A stretch of DNA of 64,000 nt, taken from the NCBI GenBank assembly GCA_910578605.1, contig CAJTQG010000005.1:49540-113539 (forward strand), read 5' to 3'. Shown piece by piece: positions 16,804-25,732 of the stretch; position 1 is the first letter of the stretch, and each line of letters starts with the position of its first letter. The translations under genes and the position numbers were made by a program. This DNA is from an uncultured Lachnospiraceae bacterium. GTDB lineage: Bacteria; Bacillota; Clostridia; Lachnospirales; Lachnospiraceae. The notes under the pieces are model-generated. The model made no database searches, was not told the origin of the DNA, and was given only the letters and a program-made list of their open reading frames with translations.

Positions 16804-17673
16804 ATAAAAAGAAAAATAATATGTGCAGCTTGTCTTATGTTAATAGGATTGTTGGCGGGTTGTAAGAAAAAAGCTGAAGAGGAAAAAAACGTTGAATCCT
16901 CAAAAGAAGTACAATTAGATTCCACAAATATGCCCTTGGAAATCAGCGCTAATGTAGAGAAGCGTTTGAATGGACAGCGAATAATGGTTAAGGTTATAGA
17001 AGATGGGGGAGGGTTTCAAACGGATGATGAGGTGTTAGTAGAATATAAACAAGTAGTAATTGCCCATGGAGAAGAAGCAGTTCGCAATATCGGCACGGAA
17101 GAGTATGAGGAATTGCCGGAACAAGGGACTCATATTATTGTTAGCTTCTGGGAAAATGAAAAAAAGAAAGAGGACGGAAAGGAAATATTGGCGGGAAGCC
17201 AAATTACCATTCAAGAAAAGAGAGATAGTCAGGAAATCATTCAGTCATTGAAAAAAAAGATAGATAAAATTACTATTTCTTATACTTCTCCCCAAAATAC
17301 AGATAAGGAAAATAAAGTTATCAACAAAAAGATGTTAAAAAAAGATAATAAAGAAAATGCAAAAGAAAATTTAACAAGCGGCAAGTCCTTTTATAAAGAA
17401 GTAAATGATAAAGGGCAAATAGGAAAGATTTTAGATAAATTAAATGATGCCTATCGTTCTCTTGATTATCAGCTGGATGCCTATGAAATAGAAGAATTTG
17501 AAGGATACCAGGTGACCATATGTGAGGGAGAAAATGACTGCGCCATTATAAAAATAAACCAGCAGGGAGAATGTGAACTTCTGGTAAAACGTCAATTGCC
17601 ATGGAGACAGGCATATTATATAGCAGACAAGGGATTTTACCGGTGGGTAGACGCATTATATAAAGAAAAATAA
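16804..17673 (+). CDS. Lipoprotein of unknown function, apparently starting at a non-canonical ATA codon
   Basis: Reading from 16804 gives xKRKIICAACLMLIGLLAGC, a textbook lipoprotein signal (basic start, hydrophobic core, lipobox LAGC) cut before Cys20. The first codon is ATA, with AAAGGAAAG ending 7 bases upstream. The next in-frame ATG (16837) would remove the basic start and half the signal. The mature part has the same beta unit as the preceding protein (QRIMVKVIEDGGG..DEVLVEYKQVVIA), a charged K/E-rich middle and a C-terminal ~90-residue domain ending in YRWVDALYKEK. Function unknown. The gene is either initiated weakly at ATA or has lost its ATG. Confidence 0.6.
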   Translation: MKRKIICAACLMLIGLLAGCKKKAEEEKNVESSKEVQLDSTNMPLEISANVEKRLNGQRIMVKVIEDGGGFQTDDEVLVEYKQVVIAHGEEAVRNIGTEEYEELPEQGTHIIVSFWENEKKKEDGKEILAGSQITIQEKRDSQEIIQSLKKKIDKITISYTSPQNTDKENKVINKKMLKKDNKENAKENLTSGKSFYKEVNDKGQIGKILDKLNDAYRSLDYQLDAYEIEEFEGYQVTICEGENDCAIIKINQQGECELLVKRQLPWRQAYYIADKGFYRWVDALYKEK

Positions 17674-18271
17674 AGCAATAAACAGTGAAGAATGTTGGAA
17701 AAAATTCAATAGATAATAAAATAATGTAACGATTTAGAGCCACATAGATTTATAAAAACATTCTTTATCAAGTATGTTTGAATGGTCTGTTTTTATAAAT
17801 CTATATGATTTTGAAAAGTTACAAAATAATCGACATAGAATGAAATCAGTATTAAAAATAAGGTATTTTGTCAAATGTTGTCAGTATGCCTTATCTTTGT
17901 TTTCAAAAGTCAATTCTGTAAATCAAAAAGCGTGGCACTACAAGGGGTATGAATTCACATCTAATGTTGCATTATGATATTCTAAAAAAATAATTGTGGA
18001 AAGCACCTTTAAATACTAATATATGATGTATATTTTTCGTGGGATTTCACAAAATAATAATTCCTTGTAAAATTTTCTAAAAAAGTCCTTTCTTTCTGGA
18101 AAATAATTGTATATAATAATAACATCGCTTAGTGGCGATATTTGTATGCAAAAAATAGGTAAATGTTGTAAATGAAATAAGACAGGCTTTTAGATTAACT
18201 TATATTTATAAGGAAAATAACCGATAAAATACAAGAGTGTCGTTTGACATGATTTCATAGGAGGGTAAACA
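17674..18271. other. Intergenic region before mbl with long inverted repeat
   Basis: 598 AT-rich bases. It contains a perfect 17-bp inverted repeat ATAGATTTATAAAAACA (17744-17760) / TGTTTTTATAAATCTAT (17788-17804) with no T-run, and a small hairpin ATCGC-TTAGTG-GCGAT near 18123. A possible sigmaD box lies next to mbl. The open frame 17774-17977 has no ribosome site and is rejected as a gene. Confidence 0.45.
18201..18227 (+). promoter_or_regulatory. Possible sigmaD (sigma28) promoter before mbl
   Basis: TATA, 15-base spacer, ACCGATAA; consensus is TAAA-N15-GCCGATAA. The -35 has one mismatch and the -10 one. Mbl could then be co-regulated with motility, but a sigmaA promoter cannot be excluded. 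Confidence 0.3.
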
Positions 18272-19264
18272 ATGGCAGGAACAGATATTGGAATTGATTT
18301 AGGAACCGCCAGTATTTTAGTATATATTAAAGGAAAAGGTGTTGTGTTAAAGGAGCCTTCAGTTGTGGCATTTGACAGGGACACTAACAAAATTAAAGCA
18401 ATCGGCGAGGAAGCTCGGCTGATGATTGGTAGAACGCCAGGCAACATTGTAGCTGTTCGTCCCCTGCGCCAAGGTGTTATCTCTGATTACACAGTGACAG
18501 AGAAAATGTTGAAGCATTTTATTCAGAAGGCTGTAGGAAAAAGGTCACTGAAAAAGCCTTTGGTAAGCGTATGTGTGCCCAGCGGTGTAACAGAAGTAGA
18601 GCGCAAAGCAGTGGAGGATGCAACCTATCAGGCAGGCGCACGTCACGTTGAGATTATTGAGGAGCCTATTGCTGCTGCCATTGGTGCAGGAATTGATATT
18701 TCCAGGCCATGCGGTAATATGATTGTAGATATCGGCGGTGGAACAACAGATATTGCTGTGATTTCTTTGGGAGGAACCGTAGTCAGCACATCTATTAAGG
18801 TTGCTGGCGATGATTTTGATGAGGCGATTGTGCGCTATATGCGTAAAAAGCATAATTTGCTTATTGGTGAGAGAACCGCTGAGGAAATTAAAATAAAGAT
18901 TGGCTCAGTATTTCCAAGAAAGGAAACAGCAGCTGTGGAAGTGAGAGGCCGAAATTTAGTGACTGGACTTCCGAAAACCATCGCTGTTACCAGTGAGGAG
19001 ACAGAGGAAGCTTTGCGGGAGGCAGCAGGACAGATTGTGGAGGCAGTCCACAGTGTGTTGGAGAAGACACCGCCAGAGTTGGCAGCAGATATTGCTGACA
19101 GGGGCATTGTGCTCACAGGAGGAGGATGTCTGTTGCAGGGCTTAGAGGAATTGATTGAGGAGAAGACAGGCATTAATACTATGACAGCCGAGGATCCTAT
19201 GACGGCAGTTGCTATTGGAACAGGAAAGTTTATAGAGTTTTTAAGCGGAAGGCATGATGATTAA
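18272..19264 (+). CDS. mbl: MreB/Mbl-family rod-shape actin homolog
   Basis: 330 residues with the complete actin/Hsp70 ATPase fold: phosphate-1 loop DIGIDLGTASILVY near the start, phosphate-2 MIVDIGGGTTDIAVISLGG (about 150-168), adenosine motif GIVLTGGGCLLQG, and the conserved IEEPIAAAIGAG. Polymerises under the membrane and guides lateral wall synthesis. Lineage practice calls the copy next to spoIIID/flgF-flgG mbl; mreB cannot be excluded. AGGAGGG lies 7 bases before the ATG. flgF follows after 268 bases, as flhO follows mbl in Bacillus subtilis. Confidence 0.93.
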   Translation: MAGTDIGIDLGTASILVYIKGKGVVLKEPSVVAFDRDTNKIKAIGEEARLMIGRTPGNIVAVRPLRQGVISDYTVTEKMLKHFIQKAVGKRSLKKPLVSVCVPSGVTEVERKAVEDATYQAGARHVEIIEEPIAAAIGAGIDISRPCGNMIVDIGGGTTDIAVISLGGTVVSTSIKVAGDDFDEAIVRYMRKKHNLLIGERTAEEIKIKIGSVFPRKETAAVEVRGRNLVTGLPKTIAVTSEETEEALREAAGQIVEAVHSVLEKTPPELAADIADRGIVLTGGGCLLQGLEELIEEKTGINTMTAEDPMTAVAIGTGKFIEFLSGRHDD

Positions 19265-19359
19265 TCCATATATGCCGTTAAGGATAAGCAATAGTCTATG
19301 AAAAAGGAATAGACAGGGAGAAAGGATAAACACGTAAGGAAAATAAAGGCAAATAAACA

Positions 19360-19389
19360 TTGGGAAAAATATGATATAATGGATATAAT
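19360..19389 (+). promoter_or_regulatory. Probable sigmaA promoter of the flgF-flgG-flgJ unit
   Basis: TTGGGA (19360-19365), 18-base spacer, TATAAT (19384-19389); leader of about 140 bases to flgF. Confidence 0.5.
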
Positions 19390-19532
19390 GAGGAAATATA
19401 TTGTTAGTAATTATTTAGCAAGATGTTAGTTGGGCAGTGAATAAGGAATAAGGATAAGGTTCACTAGTTATGATAGTTCAATAAAATAACATATAATTTA
19501 TTTATATATAGAAAATAAGAAAGGAAAGACAC

Positions 19533-20309
19533 ATGGTAAGAGGACTTTACACGGCATACACAGGTATGCTGAATCAGCAGTATCGACTGGATACCATCAC
19601 AAACAATCTGGCAAATTCTGCTACCACCGGCTACAAGCGGGAAGGAGCTACTGCCAGAGCATTTGACGAGGAGCTTGCTATCAAATGTAAGGATGGTACA
19701 GAAGGATACGTGGACAGACCTATCGGCAAGATGAGTCTCGGTGTAAAAATCGGTGAGAATTACACAGATTGGGGACAGGGTTCCTTTAGAAACACGGAGA
19801 ACACTTACGATATTGCAATAGAGGGAAATGGATTTTTCTCTATCAGTTTCACCAACAAGAGAGGTCAGGAGTCGGTGAAATATACCAGGGATGGTTCTTT
19901 TACAACAGATGTGGAGGGGGCACTGCGCACAAAAGATGGGGATTATGTACTGAATGAAGATAATGAATTTATTTACATTCCAACAACAGGGCAGACCCGC
20001 ATTGACGAGCTTGGTAATATATATAATGATGGTACATATATTGACAAAATTAAATTAACAGATTTTGAAGATTACAATTATTTGAAAAAATATGGTGAAA
20101 ATATGTATGATGCGGTGGATGGAGCCCAGGAGACTGCAGCAGACGGAGTATTCAGACAGGGATATTTAGAAATGTCTAATGTGAATGTGGTAAAAGAAAT
20201 GGTGGAGATGATTACGATTACACGAGCATATGAAACCAACCAGAAGATGATACAGACTATGGACACCACCTTAGATAAGGCTGTGAACTCTATTGGTTCC
20301 ATTAAATAA
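19533..20309 (+). CDS. flgF: Flagellar rod protein FlgF-like (flagellar basal-body rod)
   Basis: 258 residues. Typical rod/hook family ends: N-terminal MVRGLYTAYTGMLNQQYRLDTITNNLANSATTGYKR and C-terminal MVEMITITRAYETNQKMIQTMDTTLDKAVNSIG, which form the coiled D0 domain. The middle has the FlgE/F/G-type EGNGFFSI strand. Exported through the flagellar type III system to build the rod. It corresponds to flhO of B. subtilis, also located behind mbl. flgG follows after 51 bases. Assignment F versus G is by order and similarity to flhO/flhP; both are related. Confidence 0.88.
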   Translation: MVRGLYTAYTGMLNQQYRLDTITNNLANSATTGYKREGATARAFDEELAIKCKDGTEGYVDRPIGKMSLGVKIGENYTDWGQGSFRNTENTYDIAIEGNGFFSISFTNKRGQESVKYTRDGSFTTDVEGALRTKDGDYVLNEDNEFIYIPTTGQTRIDELGNIYNDGTYIDKIKLTDFEDYNYLKKYGENMYDAVDGAQETAADGVFRQGYLEMSNVNVVKEMVEMITITRAYETNQKMIQTMDTTLDKAVNSIGSIK

Positions 20310-20360
20310 TAATGACAAATTATAAGATTATAAATTTACACAGAAAGGCGGTAGTACATT

Positions 20361-21197
20361 ATGATGAGATCACTATGGACTGCGGCATCCGGCATGATTG
20401 CCCAGCAGCAGAATGTAGATACTATATCTAATAACTTAGCAAATGTAAATACAACAGGTTATAAAAAAGAGACAGTTGAATTTAAATCTTTATTGTATCA
20501 AACGGTACAATCTAAGACAACCAGTGCAAATGGTGAGACAAAGCCAATTGGCGCACAAGTTGGTTTGGGTGTGAGGACAGCGTCCATTACCTCCACTTTC
20601 ACGCAAGGTCCTCTGCTGCATACAGACGAGGCGACAGATTTTGCCATTGACGGAGAAGCATTTTTCGCAGTTCAGGGATATGACGGGGAAACCCATTATA
20701 CAAGAAACGGAGATTTCACATGGGCAATTATGGAGAATGGTATCGGATTGTGTACATCTGACGGATTTCCTGTGCTAGACGAGAATAAGGAGCCTATTGT
20801 TATCGAAGGAAGAACCGAGGACGGTGAGGGTGGTTATGATACTGCCAAAATCACTATTAATTCATATGGGGAAGTTTGTTATCCGGATGAAAAAAATAAT
20901 CCTCAGCCAATAGGTGTTCGCATCGGTTTGGTACAGTTTGATAACCCAGCAGGACTTACTAAAAAATCCGGCAGCTTTTATGATGTGTCTGATGCCTCTG
21001 GTCAGCCAATGTGGGAAAGTGAAAATGAAGGCTTGAAGAAGAGCAATGTAAAACAATATTACATAGAGGGCTCAAATGTTCAGATTGTAGATGAGATGGT
21101 AAATTTGATTGTTGCTCAGCGAGCATATGAGATGAATTCCAGAGCTATCACTGCATCGGACGAGATGCTTGGCCAGGCAAATCAGCTTAAGAGATAA
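20361..21197 (+). CDS. flgG: Flagellar distal rod protein FlgG
   Basis: 278 residues, near the usual ~260. Begins MMRSLWTAASGMIAQQQNVDTISNNLANVNTTGYKK, with the FlgG-type phrase DGEAFFAVQG, and ends MVNLIVAQRAYEMNSRAITASDEMLGQANQLKR. Forms the distal rod. Either ATG (20361 or 20364) works with AAAGGCGG upstream. Equivalent to flhP. Part of the flgF-flgG-flgJ unit that ends at the terminator at 21635. Confidence 0.93.
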   Translation: MMRSLWTAASGMIAQQQNVDTISNNLANVNTTGYKKETVEFKSLLYQTVQSKTTSANGETKPIGAQVGLGVRTASITSTFTQGPLLHTDEATDFAIDGEAFFAVQGYDGETHYTRNGDFTWAIMENGIGLCTSDGFPVLDENKEPIVIEGRTEDGEGGYDTAKITINSYGEVCYPDEKNNPQPIGVRIGLVQFDNPAGLTKKSGSFYDVSDASGQPMWESENEGLKKSNVKQYYIEGSNVQIVDEMVNLIVAQRAYEMNSRAITASDEMLGQANQLKR

Positions 21198-21249
21198 TAT
21201 CTGTAGTTTATTTTAAGTAATGTGAATTGCTGTCGGAAAGGAGGAGCAT

Positions 21250-21612
21250 ATGAGTATTGCTATAGGTTCTGATTTAACATCAATGTATCAGGAAATGTAC
21301 TCACAAAACGCAAAAAATACATCCGGTACTAAGCTTGCAGATAAAATAGAAGCCACGGACTATTCTAAGGCAACGGATGATGAATTGATGGAAGTTTGTA
21401 AAGAGTTTGAGGTATATTTTACGGAGCAGGTATTCAAAGCGCTGAAAAAGATGGTTCCAGAGGATGAAAACATGTCTACCACAAGCGCTTCTACATTAGA
21501 TTATTTTAATGAAATGCTGATGCAGGAGTATGCAAAGACGTCTGCAGAAAATGGAAGTTTAGGATTGGCACAGATGCTGTATGAGCAGATGAAAAATAAT
21601 TATAGCTTATAA
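21250..21612 (+). CDS. flgJ: FlgJ-like rod-binding protein (rod-cap domain only)
   Basis: 120 residues matching the N-terminal rod-binding domain of FlgJ (CKEFEVYFTEQVFKALKKMVPEDE, then TLDYFNEMLMQEYAKTSAENGSLGLAQMLYEQM). The muramidase domain of proteobacterial FlgJ is absent, as usual in Firmicutes and Spirochaetes, so peptidoglycan opening needs another enzyme. Likely the rod cap. Strong AAAGGAGG precedes the ATG. Followed by a strong terminator. Confidence 0.88.
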   Translation: MSIAIGSDLTSMYQEMYSQNAKNTSGTKLADKIEATDYSKATDDELMEVCKEFEVYFTEQVFKALKKMVPEDENMSTTSASTLDYFNEMLMQEYAKTSAENGSLGLAQMLYEQMKNNYSL

Positions 21613-21634
21613 GCAAAATGAGTGTTCTTGTTAA

Positions 21635-21677
21635 AAAAGCTGTCGGGTTATGAACATGATAACCTGACAGCTTTTTA
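21635..21677 (+). terminator. Intrinsic terminator after flgJ
   Basis: AAAAGCTGTC/GACAGCTTTT with an inner stem GGGTTA/TAACCT and a final T run. Confidence 0.9.
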
Positions 21678-21714
21678 TCTGATATAAAAGTGGAGATGAA
21701 AGGACAACCATGAT

Positions 21715-23943
21715 ATGGAGACAATAAAAGGGTATATAGAACATATAGTATATCGCAATGCAGACAATGGCTACACTGTTATGGATGTGGATTATGATGG
21801 GGAGATGGTGACCTGTGTAGGTTCCTTTCAAGTAATAAGCGAGGGAGAATATATAGTGGCCCAGGGGGACCATTCAGAGCATCCTGTGTACGGGGAACAA
21901 TTTCAAGTAAAAACCTATGAAATACAGGAGCCCGAGGATGCACAGAGCTTTCGCCGGTATTTGGCAAGCGGTGCCGTCAAAGGAATTGGTATAAAGATGG
22001 CGGAGCGAATTGTCAAAAAATTTGGAGATGACACGATGCGCATTATGGAGGAGGAGCCGGAACGCTTGGTGGAAGTAAAAGGCATCAGCATGAAAAAGGC
22101 TATGGAAATTACGGACCAGCTTGCAGAAAAACGGGATATGCGTAAAGCAATGATGTTTTTACAGAAGTTTGGTATCACCAATAACCTGGGAGTGAAAATT
22201 TATAATACCTATGGGGATGATTTATATGAAATTATGAATACCAATCCATATAAGTTAGCTGACGATATAGCGGGAGTGGGGTTTAAAATTGCAGATGAGA
22301 TTGCTTCTAAATCAGGTATTCAGCAGGATTCTGATTTTCGTATTCAGAGTGGTATACAATATGTTTTGCAGTTGGCAGGAGGAAATGGTCATGTATGTCT
22401 GCCAATGGAGGAGACAAAAAGACAGGCAGAAATACTGCTTGGGGTGGATGGGGAAGCTTTAGATAATGGGATAATGGATTTGGCAATGGATAAGAAAATT
22501 ACCATTAAACAGAGCCGGGAAGATATGTCTTTAAAGATGGTATATTTATCCCATAATTATTATATGGAGCTTGGTACAGCTAAAATGCTGCAGGAGCTTA
22601 ATATTGAAATGATTACAAAAGATGAGAACACTGAGAAGATTATGAGGGAACTGGAGGCAGTGGAACATATTGAGCTGGATGAAAAACAGCGTTTAGCAGT
22701 TTTGGAGGCTGTGCATCATGGCATTTTCATCTTGACGGGAGGTCCGGGAACGGGAAAGACTACTACTATCAATGCTATTATAAAATATTTCGAGTTGGAG
22801 GGGCTTGATATTTTACTGGCGGCGCCTACAGGTCGAGCTGCCAAGAGAATGACGGAGGCAACAGGCTATGAGGCCCAGACAATTCATCGTATGTTGGAGA
22901 TTGACGGGAACGTGGAGTCGGAAAACAGCGGAGTAAAATTTCAGAGGAATGAGCAAAACCCACTTGAGGCGGATGTGGTAATTATAGATGAGATGTCCAT
23001 GGTAGATATTTTTCTTATGAATGCTCTGCTTCGGGCAATTCAAGAGGGGACAAGGCTGATTCTTGTTGGGGATATCAATCAGCTGCCCTCAGTTGGCCCT
23101 GGAAATGTACTCGGGGATATGATAGCATCTAAAAAATTTCCTATCATAATGTTGACAAAGATATTTAGACAGGCATCTTTAAGCGATATTGTTGTCAATG
23201 CTCATAAGGTGCAAAAGGGACAGGAGGTTTCCCTTGATAATCACAGTAAAGACTTTTTGTTTTTAAAGAGAGACGAGCCGTCTAAAGTTATCAATGCCAT
23301 GATTACATTGATTCGTGAAAAGCTGCCGGCATATGTGGAAGCTGATAAGATGGAGATACAGGTGCTGACGCCTATGAGAAAGGGAATGTTGGGGGTGGAA
23401 AGATTGAATGAGATTTTGCAGGAATACATCAATCCTTCTTCAGGGCAAAAAAGAGAAAAGGAAATCAATGGCACCATATTCCGTGAGGGAGATAAGGTAA
23501 TGCAGATTAAAAATAATTACCAGATGGAGTGGAAGGTGCTGGGAAGAAACCGCATTGTTGTGGATAAAGGCATTGGTATATTTAACGGAGATGTAGGGGT
23601 GATACGCACCATGAATACATACAGCGAGACAATGGATGTGGAATTTGAGGATGGAAGAACCGTGGAATATTCTTTTAAACAGGCAGATGAGCTGGAGCTT
23701 GCCTATGCTGTCACTATCCATAAATCTCAGGGAAGTGAATATCCGGCGGTGGTGTTGCCTATGCTTGGCGGCCCCAAAATGCTGATGAATCGCAATTTGT
23801 TATACACAGCTATTACAAGAGCAAGAAGGTGTGTCTGTGTTGTGGGAATGAAGGAAAGCTTTGATGAAATGGTTCGGAATATAAATGAGATGAAACGCTA
23901 TTCCGGACTGCAGGAAAGGCTTCAAGAGCTAGAGGCGGAATAA
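21715..23943 (+). CDS. recD2: RecD2-type (YrrC) SF1B DNA helicase
   Basis: 742 residues. An N-terminal OB-like and helix-hairpin-helix part (RRYLASGAVKGIGIKMAERIVKKFG) is followed by RecA-like domains: Walker A TGGPGTGKTTT at about residue 341-351, DEAD-like IIDEMSMVD, GDINQLPSVGPG motif III, and late motif YAVTIHKSQGSEYPAVV with LYTAITRARR. RecD2 is a 5'-3' helicase for replication stress and repair, independent of RecBC. It sits inside the flagellar region but after a terminator, so transcription is likely separate; comFC follows after 17 bases. Confidence 0.94.
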   Translation: METIKGYIEHIVYRNADNGYTVMDVDYDGEMVTCVGSFQVISEGEYIVAQGDHSEHPVYGEQFQVKTYEIQEPEDAQSFRRYLASGAVKGIGIKMAERIVKKFGDDTMRIMEEEPERLVEVKGISMKKAMEITDQLAEKRDMRKAMMFLQKFGITNNLGVKIYNTYGDDLYEIMNTNPYKLADDIAGVGFKIADEIASKSGIQQDSDFRIQSGIQYVLQLAGGNGHVCLPMEETKRQAEILLGVDGEALDNGIMDLAMDKKITIKQSREDMSLKMVYLSHNYYMELGTAKMLQELNIEMITKDENTEKIMRELEAVEHIELDEKQRLAVLEAVHHGIFILTGGPGTGKTTTINAIIKYFELEGLDILLAAPTGRAAKRMTEATGYEAQTIHRMLEIDGNVESENSGVKFQRNEQNPLEADVVIIDEMSMVDIFLMNALLRAIQEGTRLILVGDINQLPSVGPGNVLGDMIASKKFPIIMLTKIFRQASLSDIVVNAHKVQKGQEVSLDNHSKDFLFLKRDEPSKVINAMITLIREKLPAYVEADKMEIQVLTPMRKGMLGVERLNEILQEYINPSSGQKREKEINGTIFREGDKVMQIKNNYQMEWKVLGRNRIVVDKGIGIFNGDVGVIRTMNTYSETMDVEFEDGRTVEYSFKQADELELAYAVTIHKSQGSEYPAVVLPMLGGPKMLMNRNLLYTAITRARRCVCVVGMKESFDEMVRNINEMKRYSGLQERLQELEAE

Positions 23944-23960
23944 AGGAGGACGAAATAATA

Positions 23961-24761
23961 ATGAGTAGGGGATTAATGGGCAGAGTGACTGTACAAAAAA
24001 GAAAACCTAAAAGTAAGTGGAAAAGGATAGCAGCAAAAAATTTGAAAATGGGAATAAAAGGAGGGCAGGAATTACTGAAGGTTTTATATCCTCCTGTTTG
24101 TCCTTTTTGTGAGAGGCGGTTGTTCAGCACAGGAGTGTGCCAGGAGTGTATGCCTAGGCTGCCGTTTATAGAGGGGAATAGATGCATGAAGTGCTCCAAG
24201 CCAGTATATGCACAGGAGATAGAGTATTGTATGGATTGTGCAAAAACAAACCATAGTTATGAGGAGGGAAGGGCTTTATTTTTATACAATGCGTTGGTGC
24301 AGCAATCCATAGCCGGATTTAAATATAAAAATAGAAGGGAATTTTCTGTTAGTTACAGTCGTCTTATGATACAGGAGATGGGAGAGATTTGGAGAAGGTG
24401 GGATTGCGAAGCTGTGATTCCGGTTCCTATTCATGCTAAAAAGAAACAAAAGAGAGGCTTTAATCAGACTGAGCTGATAGCAAAGGATATAGGAGAGTAT
24501 CTTTGTTTGCCCTGTGACGCTAATATACTATACAGATGTATTAATACGATGCCCCAAAAAGAATTTTCTCCGGCTGAAAGAAGAAAAAACTTAGAAAAAG
24601 CTTTTAAAATCAAACAAAATAGTGTAGAATATAAAAAAGTGCTTTTAATTGATGATATTTATACTACTGGAAGTACTGTGGATGCCTGTGCTGATGTGCT
24701 ACGCCAGGCAGGTGTACAAAAGGTATATTTCTCATCAATCAGCATTGGTTTAGGAATATAA
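23961..24761 (+). CDS. comFC: ComF/ComFC family phosphoribosyltransferase-like protein
   Basis: 266 residues. An N-terminal double zinc ribbon (CPFCERRLFSTGVCQEC and CMKCSKPV...CMDC) precedes a type I PRTase fold with the PRPP loop VLLIDDIYTTGST at about residues 224-236, plus the family motif KKQKRGFNQTELIAK. ComF proteins aid transformation DNA uptake or processing. In Bacillus comFC also lies directly before yvyF-flgM. AGGAGGA lies 10 bases before the ATG. Confidence 0.92.
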   Translation: MSRGLMGRVTVQKRKPKSKWKRIAAKNLKMGIKGGQELLKVLYPPVCPFCERRLFSTGVCQECMPRLPFIEGNRCMKCSKPVYAQEIEYCMDCAKTNHSYEEGRALFLYNALVQQSIAGFKYKNRREFSVSYSRLMIQEMGEIWRRWDCEAVIPVPIHAKKKQKRGFNQTELIAKDIGEYLCLPCDANILYRCINTMPQKEFSPAERRKNLEKAFKIKQNSVEYKKVLLIDDIYTTGSTVDACADVLRQAGVQKVYFSSISIGLGI

Positions 24762-24837
24762 TAATATATCAAAAATAATATAAATAACTTATGTTCCTTT
24801 AAAATTATGATTGTGACGAAAGAGTGGAGGGATATAT

Positions 24838-25242
24838 ATGGAAGTTATTTCATGTAAAATGTGTAAAAGATTATTTAATTACATCAGCGGACAGAGAATC
24901 TGTGCATCATGTAAAGATGAATTGGAGAAAAAATTCCATGAGGTAAAAGAATTCATTAGAGAGACACCACATGCTACCTTGAATCAGATAGCAGAGGAGA
25001 ATGATGTGACAGTACCTATTATTAAGCAGTGGATTCGTGAGGAAAGATTGGAGTTCTCTCCGGATTCACCTGTTGGTTTAGAGTGTGAAAAGTGTGGTAA
25101 ACAGATTCGTACAGGACGATACTGTGATGAGTGCAAAAAGAGTGTGGCAACAGATATAGAATCTGCTATCAGAAAGCCACAGGTAGTAGTGCAGCCTCAG
25201 AAGCCAAGGAGAGACAAGGGAAAGATGAGATTTCTTGAGTGA
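24838..25242 (+). CDS. yvyF: YvyF family flagellar operon protein (TIGR03826-like)
   Basis: 134 residues: N-terminal CxxC...CASC zinc motif (CKMCKRLFNYISGQRICASC), a helix-turn-helix-like middle (TLNQIAEENDVTVPIIKQWIREERLEF), and a second zinc pair (CEKCGKQIRTGRYCDEC). YvyF of B. subtilis sits between comFC and flgM, as here, and is thought to modulate motility gene expression. GGAGGG precedes the ATG. A terminator follows, separating it from flgM. Confidence 0.88.
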   Translation: MEVISCKMCKRLFNYISGQRICASCKDELEKKFHEVKEFIRETPHATLNQIAEENDVTVPIIKQWIREERLEFSPDSPVGLECEKCGKQIRTGRYCDECKKSVATDIESAIRKPQVVVQPQKPRRDKGKMRFLE

Positions 25243-25276
25243 TTTGACCCAGCAGATTTCATAGTGTTTTCGACTA

Positions 25277-25320
25277 TAAAAAGCAGCTTTGTATGTAGTA
25301 TAAGAACAAGGCTGCTTTTT
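25277..25320 (+). terminator. Intrinsic terminator after yvyF
   Basis: AAAAAGCAGCTTTGT/ACAAGGCTGCTTTTT stem with a wobble pair, loop of about 15 bases and a T run. Confidence 0.85.
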
Positions 25321-25360
25321 GCTGTATGGAGAAATAAGATAAAAAAAATAATTTTATCCC

Positions 25361-25387
25361 TAAGAAAATCAGAAAAATTTCCGATAA
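25361..25387 (+). promoter_or_regulatory. SigmaD (sigma28) promoter of flgM
   Basis: TAAG (25361-25364), 15-base spacer, TCCGATAA (25380-25387); close to TAAA-N15-GCCGATAA. It lies after a terminator and before flgM, the expected place for sigmaD autoregulation through FlgM. Confidence 0.7.
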
Positions 25388-25446
25388 ATTGTATATAACA
25401 AATAATAAAGGCATAAGAAAGACAGCGTGAAAGGGAGGTGCCACAT

Positions 25447-25719
25447 ATGAGGATAGATGCTTATAATCAAATTAGCCAGGTTTACAAGGCAAATAACAAG
25501 ACAAAGGTTTCCAAGGCGGCATCCATAAAATCTACCAGTGATCAATTACAGATTTCTGATTTTGGAAAAGACTTGCAGATTGCAAAACAGGCAATCGCAC
25601 AGACACCGGATGTTCGGGAACAGATGGTGGCAGATTATAAAGCACGTATTCAAGGCGGCAGTTATGATGTGAATAATGAAGCTTTTGCAAATAAACTGTT
25701 GGAGAAGTTTGGCGAATAA
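25447..25719 (+). CDS. flgM: Anti-sigma28 factor FlgM
   Basis: 90 residues. Short, with a disordered N-terminal half and a C-terminal sigma-binding half (DQLQISDFGKDLQIAKQAIAQTPDVREQMVADYKARIQGGSYDVNNEAFANKLLEKF), the common FlgM pattern (RxxKVxxLkxaIxsGtYxvd). Holds sigmaD inactive until the hook is complete. ATG at 25447 is chosen (GGGAGGTG 6 bases upstream); a GTG at 25438 lies inside that ribosome site. flgN follows after 13 bases. Confidence 0.92.
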   Translation: MRIDAYNQISQVYKANNKTKVSKAASIKSTSDQLQISDFGKDLQIAKQAIAQTPDVREQMVADYKARIQGGSYDVNNEAFANKLLEKFGE

Positions 25720-25732
25720 GTGGGTGTAATCT

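Noticed and set aside
17774..17977. 67-residue open frame before mbl
   Set aside because: No Shine-Dalgarno, lies on the arm of an inverted repeat, random composition.
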